The position numbers were made by a program, and so were the translations under genes. DNA of 64,000 nucleotides from Pseudomonadota bacterium (GTDB lineage: Bacteria > Pseudomonadota > Gammaproteobacteria > Steroidobacterales > Steroidobacteraceae), in NCBI GenBank assembly GCA_023391815.1, contig JAEWAF010000135.1, positions 1-64,000 on the forward strand, in the 5' to 3' direction. Below are positions 31,355-40,965 of this stretch, one piece after another. Under the pieces are notes generated by a model, which did no database searches, was not told the DNA's origin, and was given only the letters and a program-made list of their open reading frames with translations. Each line of letters starts with the position of its first letter. The first letter of the stretch is position 1.

Positions 31355-33547
31355 ATGCTGGCCCATCACCAAGACCGCGTTGTATCGCGGCATGTTTCCT
31401 TGTTCCTGAGTCTCGCGCCGTGTCTGTTGACCGCGCAGAGTGTTCTGGCCGATCCGGCGCGGGATTCGGTCGCGGATAAAAACGAGATCATCGATTACGT
31501 CATCGTGACTGGCTCGCAGGTGATGCTGCCACCGGATTACGCAGGCGGGCAGGTCGCGCGCGGCGGACGCGTCGGATTATTCGGCAACCTGGACATCATG
31601 GACACGCCTTTCAACAGCACCAACTACACCGCCGACTTCATGCGCAACTTGCAAGCGCATAGCGTCGCGGACGTGGTGCAGAGTGATCCGGGCGTTCGCG
31701 TGGCTCGCGGCTTCGGCAACTTCCAGGAGTTGTATGTGGTGCGCGGCTTCCCCGTGTACTCGGATGACATGGGTTACAACGGTTTGTATGGTCTGTTGCC
31801 ACGGCAGTATGTCGCCGCGGAATTTCTGGAGCGCGTTGAAGTGTTTCGAGGCGCGAACAGCTTCTTGAATGGCGCGGCGCCTGGTGGCAGCGGCATCGGC
31901 GGCTCGTTCAATCTTGTGCCGAAGCGCGCGCCGGACGTTGCGCTGAATCGAGTGACCGTCGGCGCTGAAACCGGTGGCGAAGGCTACGGCGCGCTCGACT
32001 TTGCACGACGCTCAACCGACGGCAACTTCGGTGTGCGGGCCAACGCGGTCCGTCGCGATGGCGAGACGTCGGTGAACGATCAGGATCGTCAGCTGACGAT
32101 GCTGTCGCTCGGGATGGACTATCGTGGCGAGCAAGCGCGCTTGTCCGCGGACTTCGGCTACCAGGATCACAACATCGATGCGCCACGTCCGAGCGTCACG
32201 CCGATCGGTGGCATTCCGCGCGAGCCGGATGCTTCGTCGAATTTCGCACAGAACTGGACGTACAGCAGCGAGCGGGATTTCTTCGGCGTCGCTCGTGGCG
32301 AATATGACTTCACCGACAGCGTGAGTGGCTGGGTCGCCGCTGGCTTCCGGGACGGCGAAGAGCACAACAACCTGGCGAATCCCACAGCATCGCCGAGCGG
32401 AGCCGCGACCACGTATCGATTCGAAAATCGTCGCGAAGACCTGGTGAAGACCGGCGATGCCGGCGTCCGCTTCGAGTTCGATAGCGGCGCGGTCGGGCAT
32501 CGGCTGGTGGCGTCCGTCTCGTACTTCGATCTGGATTCGAAGAACGCCTATGCGCTGTCGCCTTTCGACGGGCTCGCATTCGATTTGTATCATCCGGTGC
32601 AGCTCGCGCAGCCGGCCGCGAGCTCACTTCTTGGCGGCGCGCTGTCTTCGCCGCGGACCACGATCAAAACGAAGACACAGAGCTTCGCGCTGGCCGATAC
32701 CTTGTCCTTCAGCGAAGATCGTTTGTTGGTCACGCTCGGTGCGCGTTATCAGAACATCGAGCAGAATAGCTACGACTACGACGATGGCTCGAAACAGTCC
32801 GCCTACGACGAAAGCACCGTCACGCCGGTATTCGGCCTGGTAGTGAAACCTTGGGAGCGCATCTCGCTGTACGCCAACTACATCGAGGGCCTGGTCCAGG
32901 GTGAAGAGGTGCCGGCGCTGGTCGGTGGTGTGGCCGTCGCCAATGCCAACGAGATCTTCGATCCGTTCAAGTCCAAACAATACGAGGTCGGGGCCAAGTA
33001 CGATGCTGGCACGCTCGGTGGCAGTGTCGCGATCTTCCGCATCAATCAGCCGAGCACCGTGCTGGTCGGCAACGTAGTGAAAGAAGCGGGGGAACAGCGT
33101 AACGAGGGCATCGAACTCAGTGTCTACGGACAGCTCAATGAAGAGGTGCGCGTGCTCGGCGGTGTGACGCTGCTCAGTGCCGAGAATCGGCGAGGCGACA
33201 TTCCTGCCAACGACGGCAAGGACGTGATCGGCGTGCCGGACACGCTGGCGAACGTTGGTGTCGAGTGGGATATCGCGCAGGGGTTCAGCGCGGACGGGCG
33301 TCTCGTCTATACGAGCTCGCAGCCGGCAAGCGCGGACAACACGCTGCAGATTCCGTCCTGGACGCGACTGGACGTCGGTGCTCGGTATGCATTCAATTGG
33401 AATCAGCGCGAGGTCACACTGCGGGCACGCGTGGACAATGTCACGGATGAGAATTACTGGGCGTCGGTCGGAGGTTCCTTCGGCGCCAATTATCTTGTGC
33501 TCGGCGGACCGCGCACCTTCGTGGTGTCGGCATCGTTCGATTTCTAA
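31355..33547 (+). CDS. TonB-dependent siderophore-type receptor
   Basis: A 730-residue outer-membrane receptor. A signal peptide (HVSLFLSLAPCLLTAQSVLA) precedes the plug: VADVVQSDPGVRVARGFGNFQELYVVRGFPV and FLERVEVFRGANSFLNGAAPGGSGIGGSFNLVPKRA. The 22-strand barrel ends in the typical aromatic C terminus (VVSASFDF). The short plug and the GxxGx motifs match ferric-siderophore receptors (FhuE/FoxA-like) more than the SusC type. No TonB box is obvious. The gene is monocistronic; a perfect 11-bp stem follows it. Confidence 0.92.
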   Translation: MLAHHQDRVVSRHVSLFLSLAPCLLTAQSVLADPARDSVADKNEIIDYVIVTGSQVMLPPDYAGGQVARGGRVGLFGNLDIMDTPFNSTNYTADFMRNLQAHSVADVVQSDPGVRVARGFGNFQELYVVRGFPVYSDDMGYNGLYGLLPRQYVAAEFLERVEVFRGANSFLNGAAPGGSGIGGSFNLVPKRAPDVALNRVTVGAETGGEGYGALDFARRSTDGNFGVRANAVRRDGETSVNDQDRQLTMLSLGMDYRGEQARLSADFGYQDHNIDAPRPSVTPIGGIPREPDASSNFAQNWTYSSERDFFGVARGEYDFTDSVSGWVAAGFRDGEEHNNLANPTASPSGAATTYRFENRREDLVKTGDAGVRFEFDSGAVGHRLVASVSYFDLDSKNAYALSPFDGLAFDLYHPVQLAQPAASSLLGGALSSPRTTIKTKTQSFALADTLSFSEDRLLVTLGARYQNIEQNSYDYDDGSKQSAYDESTVTPVFGLVVKPWERISLYANYIEGLVQGEEVPALVGGVAVANANEIFDPFKSKQYEVGAKYDAGTLGGSVAIFRINQPSTVLVGNVVKEAGEQRNEGIELSVYGQLNEEVRVLGGVTLLSAENRRGDIPANDGKDVIGVPDTLANVGVEWDIAQGFSADGRLVYTSSQPASADNTLQIPSWTRLDVGARYAFNWNQREVTLRARVDNVTDENYWASVGGSFGANYLVLGGPRTFVVSASFDF

Positions 33548-33565
33548 CGGGTGAGCTAGAGACGA

Positions 33566-33592
33566 GATCGGCCGCCCCGATGGCGGCCGATC
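33566..33592. terminator. Bidirectional hairpin between convergent genes
   Basis: GATCGGCCGCC-CCGAT-GGCGGCCGATC is an 11-bp perfect stem with a 5-base loop in the 65-base gap between the TonB receptor and the convergent esterase gene. T-runs are poor. Confidence 0.55.
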
Positions 33593-33612
33593 CGCTCACT
33601 GCTCGCGATCTT

Positions 33613-34653
33613 TTAGCGGGGCTCCAACGTCTCACGCAACCACCGCGCCGTGTCGTCGATCGCGCGGTTGCTGACGGCGGAAATCGACATAGCTTCCAGG
33701 AAGCTATGCGACGCGCCTTTGTAGAAGGACGTCGTGACACTCACGCCGGCTTGCTCGAGCTGCCTGGCCAGCCGCCAATTCTGTTCGGTGAGAATGTCGC
33801 ATTCGGGAATGACCATGAACACGGGCGGCAGTCCCCGTAGATCGGCGTGCACCGGACACACCAGAGGATTATTCGCCTCCTCCCGACTGTGTAGATAGTT
33901 GTCCCAGAACCTGGCCATCTCATCCGCGCCGAGCATGTACCCTTCGTGGCCGTAGCGTAGGAGCGCTTCCGGAGTGCTGTAGATGTCCGTGACCGCATAG
34001 TTCGTCACGATTGCGCGGAGCGCGTGGGGCTCGCCTTCGTCGCGCAGTCTCAATGCTGTCGTGATCGCGAGGTTGCCGCCGGCCGAATCGCCGCCGACAG
34101 CAATGCGGTCGCGATGGATGCCCAGCTCCGCACTGAGCTCACGAGCCCAGCGCACCACCGAGGCGATTTGCTGCTGGGCCACGGGGAATTTCACTTCGGG
34201 CGAGAGGGCATAGTCGACGCCAATGACGACGATATCGGCGCGAGCGGCGTACTCGCGCATCAAGCGGTCGTGCGTATCGATGCTGAAGGTGGTCCAGCCA
34301 CCGCCATGCATATAGACGAGCGCAGCCTTCTCTGCGCGCGAAGACGGGTTGTGGATGCGCACACGCACCGCGCCGACTGCTGTCGGCACAGTGTGCTCGA
34401 CTCGCTGAGTCATGACGGGACCGCCCGCGGCCCACGGTGCACGCACCTCTTCACAGGCGCGTCGCATTTCCGCAAGCGGTAACTCGTTGAAATCCGGGTA
34501 GCTGGCGAAGGCCGCGCCGACGGTTGCGACGAATTCGCGAATTTCTGGATCGAGATCGGCGCCGTGCGCCGGGATCGTTGTGCTGTTTGTAGCGTCCAAT
34601 GTGATGAGGTCCGTGCCGGCGCAATGTTTGCCCGGTCGATTTTGTGGTATCAC
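33613..34653 (-). CDS. Alpha/beta hydrolase, HSL-family esterase/lipase
   Basis: An esterase of up to 346 residues of the hormone-sensitive lipase family. The HGGGW oxyanion motif (VYMHGGGWTTF) and the nucleophile motif GDSAGGN are intact; the acid is D in ECDIL and the base is H in GASHSF. It hydrolyses short-chain carboxyl esters. The start is uncertain: the ATG at 34653 gives a long, weakly conserved N-terminal region, and the real start may be about 30-40 residues downstream. Divergent from the AraC regulator. Confidence 0.87.
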   Translation of the reverse strand: MIPQNRPGKHCAGTDLITLDATNSTTIPAHGADLDPEIREFVATVGAAFASYPDFNELPLAEMRRACEEVRAPWAAGGPVMTQRVEHTVPTAVGAVRVRIHNPSSRAEKAALVYMHGGGWTTFSIDTHDRLMREYAARADIVVIGVDYALSPEVKFPVAQQQIASVVRWARELSAELGIHRDRIAVGGDSAGGNLAITTALRLRDEGEPHALRAIVTNYAVTDIYSTPEALLRYGHEGYMLGADEMARFWDNYLHSREEANNPLVCPVHADLRGLPPVFMVIPECDILTEQNWRLARQLEQAGVSVTTSFYKGASHSFLEAMSISAVSNRAIDDTARWLRETLEPR

Positions 34654-34688
34654 TTGCCGTGTCGGGAAGCTAGCAATCAGCTACTGGT

Positions 34689-35573
34689 GTGCCGTCGCCG
34701 ATGGAGCAACATTCATCTCGTCCGGGCCAGCGCCGCGGCGCTATCAAAGGCTCACTCGATCGTGCGCCAACGTCCAACGACGTGGCAGCCGGCACGCCCC
34801 CTCGCAGCACGCAAAGCATCGACTATCAGGATGTGCCGCGTCCAGTCGCCGCCATGGCGGAGGAATACGAGTCGGGCACGATCCAGCCACGCCATTCGCA
34901 CAAGCGCGCTCAGGTGCTGTACTCGATCTCCGGCGTGGCGTCCGTCACCACCGATCACGCCAGCTATATTCTCCCGCCGCAGCGCGCGCTATGGATTCCA
35001 AGTGGGGTTGCGCACGAGATGGCGTGTCGCGGTCATGTGTCGGTGCGGACGCTCTACATCGATGAGCGTGTTCGTGGCGATCTCCCCGAAGCGTGCCGCG
35101 TGTTCGAAGTGTCCGACCTGTTGCGCGAGTTGATCATTGCCGCGGTTCGCATGCCGATCGAATACGACGAAGAAGGTCGCGATGGCCGCGTGATGAAACT
35201 GATCCTGGACGAGATCGCGAGCGCGCCGAGCATTCCGCTCGACATCTCCATGCCGCAAGATCCTCGTCTGCTCAAAGTGTGTCGCGCGATTCTCGAAGAC
35301 CCGGCGCATGCCGATACGCTGGACGATTGGGCGCGCGTCGCCGGCATGGGGCGCCGGACGTTCACCCGAATGTTTCGTCGCGAGACCCAGATGAGCTTCG
35401 CAACCTGGCGGCAGCACGTGCGACTGATGGAAGCGATGTCACGACTCGCGACCGGCGAGCCGGTGACGGCGGTCGCCTTCGACGTTGGCTATAACAGTCC
35501 AAGCGCTTTCACCGCCATGTTCCGTAAGGCGTTCGGCGCCGCTCCGACCCGATATATCAGCGAACAAACCTGA
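34689..35573 (+). CDS. AraC-family transcriptional regulator
   Basis: A 294-residue regulator. The N-terminal cupin sensor (HSHKRAQVLYSISGVASVTT, LPPQRALWIPSGVAHEMAC) is joined to two helix-turn-helix motifs at the C terminus (TLDDWARVAGMGRRTFTRMFRRE and PVTAVAFDVGYNSPSAFTAMFRKAFG). It lies head-to-head with the esterase gene (36-bp gap) and upstream of the TonB receptor. Control of either is plausible. Start chosen at 34689; an earlier start is not supported by a ribosome binding site. Confidence 0.9.
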   Translation: MPSPMEQHSSRPGQRRGAIKGSLDRAPTSNDVAAGTPPRSTQSIDYQDVPRPVAAMAEEYESGTIQPRHSHKRAQVLYSISGVASVTTDHASYILPPQRALWIPSGVAHEMACRGHVSVRTLYIDERVRGDLPEACRVFEVSDLLRELIIAAVRMPIEYDEEGRDGRVMKLILDEIASAPSIPLDISMPQDPRLLKVCRAILEDPAHADTLDDWARVAGMGRRTFTRMFRRETQMSFATWRQHVRLMEAMSRLATGEPVTAVAFDVGYNSPSAFTAMFRKAFGAAPTRYISEQT

Positions 35574-35688
35574 CGCCGGTCCGCAGGCACGAATGAATCC
35601 GCGCCCGGCATCCGGGAAATACGCAACGGACGAGTGACGATCCGCTTGCGATCATCCCGCGCGGCTGGGGAGGTCGAAAGGAATTCAC

Positions 35689-37974
35689 ATGAACCACACG
35701 GTCGGGGTTGGGGACGAGAGCGCCCGGTTGTTGGATCCCTATGCTGTTGCGCTGCCCGTGCTTCTCATGCTGGGCGTCTCCACCGCCGCCGCGGAAAACA
35801 CCTCGACTCAGGAATCGATCGACACCGGCCAGATCGAAGAAGTGCTGGTCAGCGCTCGTCGACGCGGCGAGGAACGGTTGCAGGAGGTGCCGGTCGCGGT
35901 AAGCGTGTTGTCGGATGAGACTCTGCGCAAGGCGGGGATCACCGACTTGGCCGAGGTCGCGAGCCGCACTCCCAGCTTCACATTCGGACAACAGATCGGC
36001 AATCAACAGGAAGTCGTGATCCGCGGCATCGGCACTTTGCGCTTGACCGGATCGGCCGCCGAGCCCTCGGTGGGATTGTTCATCGACGAGGTTTATGTCG
36101 GCCGCCGAGGCACGGCGACGCCGCCGCTGTTCGATCTGGAGCGCGTCGAAGTCGTGCGCGGCCCGCAAGGCACGTTGTATGGAAAGAACGTTGTGGGTGG
36201 CGCTGTAAATCTGCTCACCGCTCGGCCGAGCGATGTGGCATCGGCGCGAGTGGCCGTTTCGTATGGGCAGTTCGATGTGCTCGGTGGCCGCGACGTGTGG
36301 GAAGGATCGGCGTATGTCACAGGTCCGCTGAGCAAATCCGTCGACGCCCGAGCCGCGATCTATTACCGCAAGCACGACGGTTATTCCCAAAACACCTTGC
36401 TCGGTGAGCGACTCGACGACCAGGACAACTATTCGATCCGCGGCTCGCTGCTATTTCAGCCTTCCGATGCGCTCGATATCCACGTCGTCGCCGACTTCAG
36501 CCACAACGAGACTCATGGCCAATCGCGCCGAGCGGTCGACGATCCCTCGGTACCCGGGATCGGGTTGGTCGTCGCATCCGGGCACCTTGGCAACAACGTG
36601 CGCGAGAGCGATGCGCCCTGGACGCAGTGGGAAGATCAAGACACCGCGGGGCTCACGGCGCGCGTCGACTATCGAATCGGTGCTGATCAGACGCTGACAT
36701 ATCTTTCCGCCGTTCGTTACGGCGACTTCAATGGCCGATATTCATTGGTGGGCACGCGCTCGCCGCCGTCGCTGACCGACGCGGCCAATGGCCAGCGCGA
36801 GAAGTATGTCGGCATCACGCAGGACCTGCGCCTGAGCTCGTCTGGAGACGGCGCGTTGAACTGGGTGGCGGGCTTGTACTTCCTGCGCGAAGACACTGAC
36901 ATCATCGATAACAGCGTCGCCACGTCGTTCCTGTCGGTGCTCGGGCCCGGCGGCGTCGGTGACATTCTCGACGGGCAGTTCCTCTACGATCAGGAGAACG
37001 TCACCCGCAGCTCCGCTGTCTACGGTGAGCTGAGCTGGGCGATGACCGATGCGCTGTCGTTGACGGCCGGCGGCCGCTACACCTATGACGACAAGGACTA
37101 CCGCAACCGCTCCGAATGTTTGGATTTCGGCGCGCAGCCCGATTTCATCTATTGCGTGGCGCCGCTTGGGGCGGAGTTCTGGAACATCCGCACCAGCAAG
37201 CGCTGGAGCGAGTTCACGCCCAAGGCCAGCCTGGATTGGCGCGCAAGCGGGGACGCGCTGCTCTATGTGAGCGCGGCCCGAGGATTCAAAGGCGGCGGTT
37301 GGCAAGGCAAACCTGCGACCGAGGCGGCGGCATTGCGTCCCTACGATCCAGAGATCGCGTGGACTTACGAGCTGGGTGCCAAGACGCGCTGGGCTGACGG
37401 CCGCGTGCTCGCGAATGTCGCAATCTTCCACACATTGTTCGACGACCTGCAGGTGGAGCAGCTCGACGACGCGGGTCTGTCGCTCATCATCGATAACGCC
37501 GCGTCGGCGCGGATCGACGGTGTCGAGCTGGAGTTACAACTGCGGCCCGTGCCGGCGCTCCAATTGTGGTTGAGCGGTTCGTATCTGGATTCGGAATATC
37601 GCGACTTCATCGACTCCGCCGGCAACGATCTGTCGGGCAATCGGCTGGCGCGGACGCCGGAGTTTCGGATCACCGGCGGCGCCGACTATACGATGCAGGT
37701 CGGCGGCGATCTGTCGGTGGACACTCGGATCGAATATCAATGGCAGGATCGGATGCCGTGGCTGGTCGAGAACACCGTGTTCGAAGATTCCTACGGATTG
37801 CTCGATGCGCGGGTCGCGCTCCAGGCGCGCGCGGAACAATGGGAAGTCGCGCTGTTTGGCAAGAACCTCACCGACGAGCTGTATCGTCTCGACGCCATTC
37901 CCTTCCTGGGCGATGTATTCTCCCGGTTCGGAGCGCCTCGCAGTTACGGTGTTCAGTTCACCAAGTCGTTCTAA
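35689..37974 (+). CDS. TonB-dependent receptor
   Basis: A 761-residue receptor. Hydrophobic N terminus (YAVALPVLLMLGVSTAAAE), an IEEVLVSARRR TonB-box region, then the plug motifs VPVAVSVLSDETLRKAGI, RTPSFTFG, EVVIRGIGT, DLERVEVVRGPQGTLYGKNVVGGAVNL and a barrel ending VQFTKSF. The plug is of the type common in Steroidobacter, Sphingomonas and Caulobacter receptors for diverse organic nutrients. The AAAGGA site fits ATG 35689. A GMC dehydrogenase begins one base after its stop: uptake and oxidation of one substrate are probably coupled. Confidence 0.92.
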   Translation: MNHTVGVGDESARLLDPYAVALPVLLMLGVSTAAAENTSTQESIDTGQIEEVLVSARRRGEERLQEVPVAVSVLSDETLRKAGITDLAEVASRTPSFTFGQQIGNQQEVVIRGIGTLRLTGSAAEPSVGLFIDEVYVGRRGTATPPLFDLERVEVVRGPQGTLYGKNVVGGAVNLLTARPSDVASARVAVSYGQFDVLGGRDVWEGSAYVTGPLSKSVDARAAIYYRKHDGYSQNTLLGERLDDQDNYSIRGSLLFQPSDALDIHVVADFSHNETHGQSRRAVDDPSVPGIGLVVASGHLGNNVRESDAPWTQWEDQDTAGLTARVDYRIGADQTLTYLSAVRYGDFNGRYSLVGTRSPPSLTDAANGQREKYVGITQDLRLSSSGDGALNWVAGLYFLREDTDIIDNSVATSFLSVLGPGGVGDILDGQFLYDQENVTRSSAVYGELSWAMTDALSLTAGGRYTYDDKDYRNRSECLDFGAQPDFIYCVAPLGAEFWNIRTSKRWSEFTPKASLDWRASGDALLYVSAARGFKGGGWQGKPATEAAALRPYDPEIAWTYELGAKTRWADGRVLANVAIFHTLFDDLQVEQLDDAGLSLIIDNAASARIDGVELELQLRPVPALQLWLSGSYLDSEYRDFIDSAGNDLSGNRLARTPEFRITGGADYTMQVGGDLSVDTRIEYQWQDRMPWLVENTVFEDSYGLLDARVALQARAEQWEVALFGKNLTDELYRLDAIPFLGDVFSRFGAPRSYGVQFTKSF

Positions 37975-37975
37975 C

Positions 37976-39598
37976 GTGACTCAGCACGAACTCGCCGAAA
38001 CATTAGAAGCCGACTACGTGATCGCTGGTGGCGGCTCCGCGGGGTGCGTGGCCGCGCGCCGGCTCATCGATGCCGGCTACAGCGTGATCTTGCTGGAAGC
38101 CGGTGGCGACGATCGTCACGCCGCTGTGTATGTGCCGGCCGGCTCGGCCAGACTGGTCGGCAATCCCCGATACGACTGGAGATACGAGACCGAGCCGGAC
38201 CCGTCCAGGAACGGTCGCATCGACCACTGGCCCTCGGGCAAGGTGCTCGGAGGCAGTGGCTCCATCAACGGCATGATCTATTTGCGCGGTAACCCGGCCG
38301 ACTACGAGCGCTGGGTACAACAGGGCGCGACGGGCTGGAGCTTCCCCGAAGTGCTGCCGTATTTCCTGCGCTCCGAGCGCTACGAGAATGGCGCGAGCCA
38401 ATACCACTCGGACCAAGGACTGCTGGGCGTCGCGAATCTGCGCGTCTCGCATCCTTTCAATCCGCTGTTCATCGAGGCCTGTGTCGCCGCCGGCATTCCA
38501 CGAAATGACGACTTCAACGGCGCGGTCCAGGAAGGTGTTGGCTACTACCAGGCGACCCAGTGGCGTGGGCTGCGCTGTAGCGCGGCGCGAGGATATCTGC
38601 GTCCCGTCATTGGTCACCACAAACTGCAATTGATGAAGCGAGCCTTCGTCTGTCGCGTTCGGGTGCGTAACGGCGCCGCCGAGGCGGTGGAATTCGATCA
38701 TTACGGCGTCGCGAAGTTAGCGCGGGCACGTCGCGAAGTGCTGCTCGCGGCTGGAACGATCGGCTCGCCGAAGATCCTGATGCTGTCCGGAATCGGGCCG
38801 CGCGCCGAGTTGGAACGCCACGGCATCGGTTGCGTGAACGACTTGCCCGGCGTCGGGCGCAATCTCCAGGAGCACCCGGGCATCATCCTCAGCTACGACG
38901 TGACCATGCGCACGATGAACGTCGAGGCGCATTCGCGATGGCGCTTCGCCTTGCGGGCTTTGCAGTTCGCCCTATTGCGCCGAGGGCCCGGCACCTCGCC
39001 GATCTCTCACGTTGGCGCGTTCTTTCGCACGCGGCCGGGGCTGACGGCGTACGACGCGCAGATTCATTTTCAACCGCTGGGGTATGAAGTCACGCCGGAC
39101 AAGGTCCTGCTGGCCGAGGCGAACCGTGTGAGCCTGGCTGTGAATGTCTGCCGGCCGGAATCGCGCGGCTCGATCAGGCTGCGTTCGTCACATCCGCAGG
39201 ACGCGCCTCTGATCGATCATGCGCTGCTAGGTGCGGATGCCGACGTGCGCACACTGATCGATGGCGCGCGGGTGATGCGGAATATTTTCAGTTCCCCCGC
39301 GCTGCGCGATCGGGTTCGAAAGGAATATCTGCCCGGCGAGGCGGTGAGCACCGATGAGCAGTGGGAGGCTTACGCGCGCGCCGGCGCGTTCGCGATGTAT
39401 CACCCGGTCGGCACGTGCCGGATGGGGGCGGTGGCGGACCCGTTGTCCGTGGTCGATCCCGAGCTGCGAGTGAAGAGCGTCCGGCAATTGCGAGTCATCG
39501 ATGCCGCCGTCATGCCCTGTCTGCCCTCGTGCAATACCAATGGCGTGACCATGATGATCGCCGAGCGCGCTGCGTCGTTGTTGATCGACTCCAAATAA
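37976..39598 (+). CDS. GMC-family (choline dehydrogenase-like) oxidoreductase
   Basis: A 540-residue flavoprotein. It starts at GTG 37976, two bases after the receptor's stop, so translation is probably coupled. FAD motif IAGGGSAGCVAARRL (about residues 16-30), GMC signature 1 SGKVLGGSGSINGMIYLRG, signature 2 GTIGSPKILMLSGIGP, and the C-terminal catalytic segment YHPVGTCRMG...PSCNTNGVTMMIAERAA are intact. Members oxidise alcohols, from choline to long-chain and polyethylene-glycol types. No signal peptide: cytoplasmic. Substrate is unknown. Confidence 0.92.
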   Translation: MTQHELAETLEADYVIAGGGSAGCVAARRLIDAGYSVILLEAGGDDRHAAVYVPAGSARLVGNPRYDWRYETEPDPSRNGRIDHWPSGKVLGGSGSINGMIYLRGNPADYERWVQQGATGWSFPEVLPYFLRSERYENGASQYHSDQGLLGVANLRVSHPFNPLFIEACVAAGIPRNDDFNGAVQEGVGYYQATQWRGLRCSAARGYLRPVIGHHKLQLMKRAFVCRVRVRNGAAEAVEFDHYGVAKLARARREVLLAAGTIGSPKILMLSGIGPRAELERHGIGCVNDLPGVGRNLQEHPGIILSYDVTMRTMNVEAHSRWRFALRALQFALLRRGPGTSPISHVGAFFRTRPGLTAYDAQIHFQPLGYEVTPDKVLLAEANRVSLAVNVCRPESRGSIRLRSSHPQDAPLIDHALLGADADVRTLIDGARVMRNIFSSPALRDRVRKEYLPGEAVSTDEQWEAYARAGAFAMYHPVGTCRMGAVADPLSVVDPELRVKSVRQLRVIDAAVMPCLPSCNTNGVTMMIAERAASLLIDSK

Positions 39599-39650
39599 AT
39601 TTCGCGACGGTGCGCGCGCGTTTCGATGCGGTTGTCTGTTGGTATGACAG

Positions 39651-40325
39651 TCAGATCGCGCCAGTGGCGCGCGGTTTACGCCCGACCATGCGCTCCACGT
39701 TGCGAATCATGTGCATGACTACATCGGTCTGCGACCAGCGTCCCATCGTCGGCCGCCACCACAGCGCCGCCCAGGTGATCAAGCCCGCGATCGACAGCGC
39801 GGTGAAGTCCGGATCGTCGAATGTGAACTCGCCGCGCTTGGCGCCTTCCACCAGCAGCGACGACAGCTTCTGATCGAACTCCGCTTTCAGCTTCGCCAGC
39901 AACTGCCATTCCTCGGGCTCGAGATTCATTTCCTCGCGCCGATACACCACGATGCATTGCTGATTTTGCAGCACCGCCGTGGTCACGCGCTCGATCGCCA
40001 GGCGCAGCTTTTCCCCGGGCGGCAGCTTGGTCGACAGCGCTTCGTCCAGCGCCGCCAGCGGCGAGCGAATGCCGATCTCACAAATGGCGTTGAGGATCTC
40101 GCTCTTGTTCCGGAAATAGGAATAAAGAAACGGCTTGGTGACTTTCAGCTCGGCCGCGATGGTATCGAGAGTGGTCGCTTCATAGCCTTGCGCGAAAAAT
40201 AATTCGCGCGACTGCTCCAGAATTCGCCGTCGCTTGAATTCCTGAACCTCGGTTCGTAATTCATGCTTGTGCGACTGCACTTCGGTTTTCTTATTTGCCT
40301 TCGAGGCGCTCACCCGCGCAGCCAT
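39651..40325 (-). CDS. TetR-family transcriptional regulator
   Basis: A 224-residue repressor with the TetR helix-turn-helix at about residues 33-79 (RRILEQSRELFFAQGYEATTLDTIAAELKVTKPFLYSYF) after a charged N-terminal tail. The C-terminal ligand domain is of the YcdC/FadR-like helical type (TAVLQNQQCIVVYRREEMNLEPEEW). It is convergent with the GMC gene, 52 bases away, and may repress the receptor-GMC operon. A short palindrome TACAGCTGTA (40445-40454) lies 120 bp upstream of its own start. Confidence 0.88.
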   Translation of the reverse strand: MAARVSASKANKKTEVQSHKHELRTEVQEFKRRRILEQSRELFFAQGYEATTLDTIAAELKVTKPFLYSYFRNKSEILNAICEIGIRSPLAALDEALSTKLPPGEKLRLAIERVTTAVLQNQQCIVVYRREEMNLEPEEWQLLAKLKAEFDQKLSSLLVEGAKRGEFTFDDPDFTALSIAGLITWAALWWRPTMGRWSQTDVVMHMIRNVERMVGRKPRATGAI

Positions 40326-40888
40326 AACCTTCCCTCAGCAACACTCGAAAAAAAGCCGGTGAATGATGAGGCAGAACGACAGGCATCGCAATCAATCGCT
40401 GTGATGTATTGCTGTGGGGAAAACTCGGCTGGCCACTCGAGCTATACAGCTGTACAGAGCGCCGACACTCGAATGTGTTCAGCGATGTGTTCGCGATCGA
40501 GTTGGCGTGCACTCGACGGCGACACTGTCGCCCGCCGGGGACGCGAGTGGGCCGGACCGACCGGTGCGAAGAATTTGCTGCCGGCCAACACACGAGTAGC
40601 TGCATCCGCCGAATGTTGTGGTAGGATGCGCGCCCTCGCGGCGAGGAGTCCGGTGACCGGACGCGCCCGAGAACGTCAGCGGATGGTTTGGCAAGGGTAG
40701 GGCGGGTCTCAGTAAGTTACTGATCCTGCTACGGAAATCCCCAAGCGCCGTGACGGCCCCGAAACGGCCGCCGGCTCCGACCCCGATGCGAATGGCCCCG
40801 CCGCCCCGGCACCGGCTCGCGCAAGCGAACGGCCCGCGGACCCCGGCGGATGGATGGGCGGCTCGACGCCGTCGGCCAAATCAGTGCT
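40326..40888. other. Gene-free region before tRNA-Arg
   Basis: 563 bases. The left half contains the palindrome TACAGCTGTA (40445-40454). A 13-base perfect inverted repeat CAGTAA-G-TTACTG lies at 40710-40722, followed by a very GC-rich run up to the tRNA. An open frame on the minus strand across the tRNA is a known artefact of antisense tRNA. Nothing convincing is encoded here. Confidence 0.5.
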
Positions 40889-40965
40889 GCGCCCGTAGCT
40901 CAGTTGGATAGAGCGCATGGCTACGAACCATGAGGTCGGGAGTTCGAATCTCTCCGGGCGCGCCA
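40889..40965 (+). tRNA. tRNA-Arg (anticodon ACG)
   Basis: A 77-base tRNA. Acceptor GCGCCCG pairs with CGGGCGC; the D-arm TAGCTCAGTTGGATAGAGC, anticodon loop GCTACGAA (ACG, which becomes ICG), T-arm GGAGTTCGAATCTCTC and encoded CCA are all normal. It decodes CGU/CGC/CGA. In E. coli this species lies next to tRNA-Ser(GCU), but here the two are 13.7 kb apart. Confidence 0.96.
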
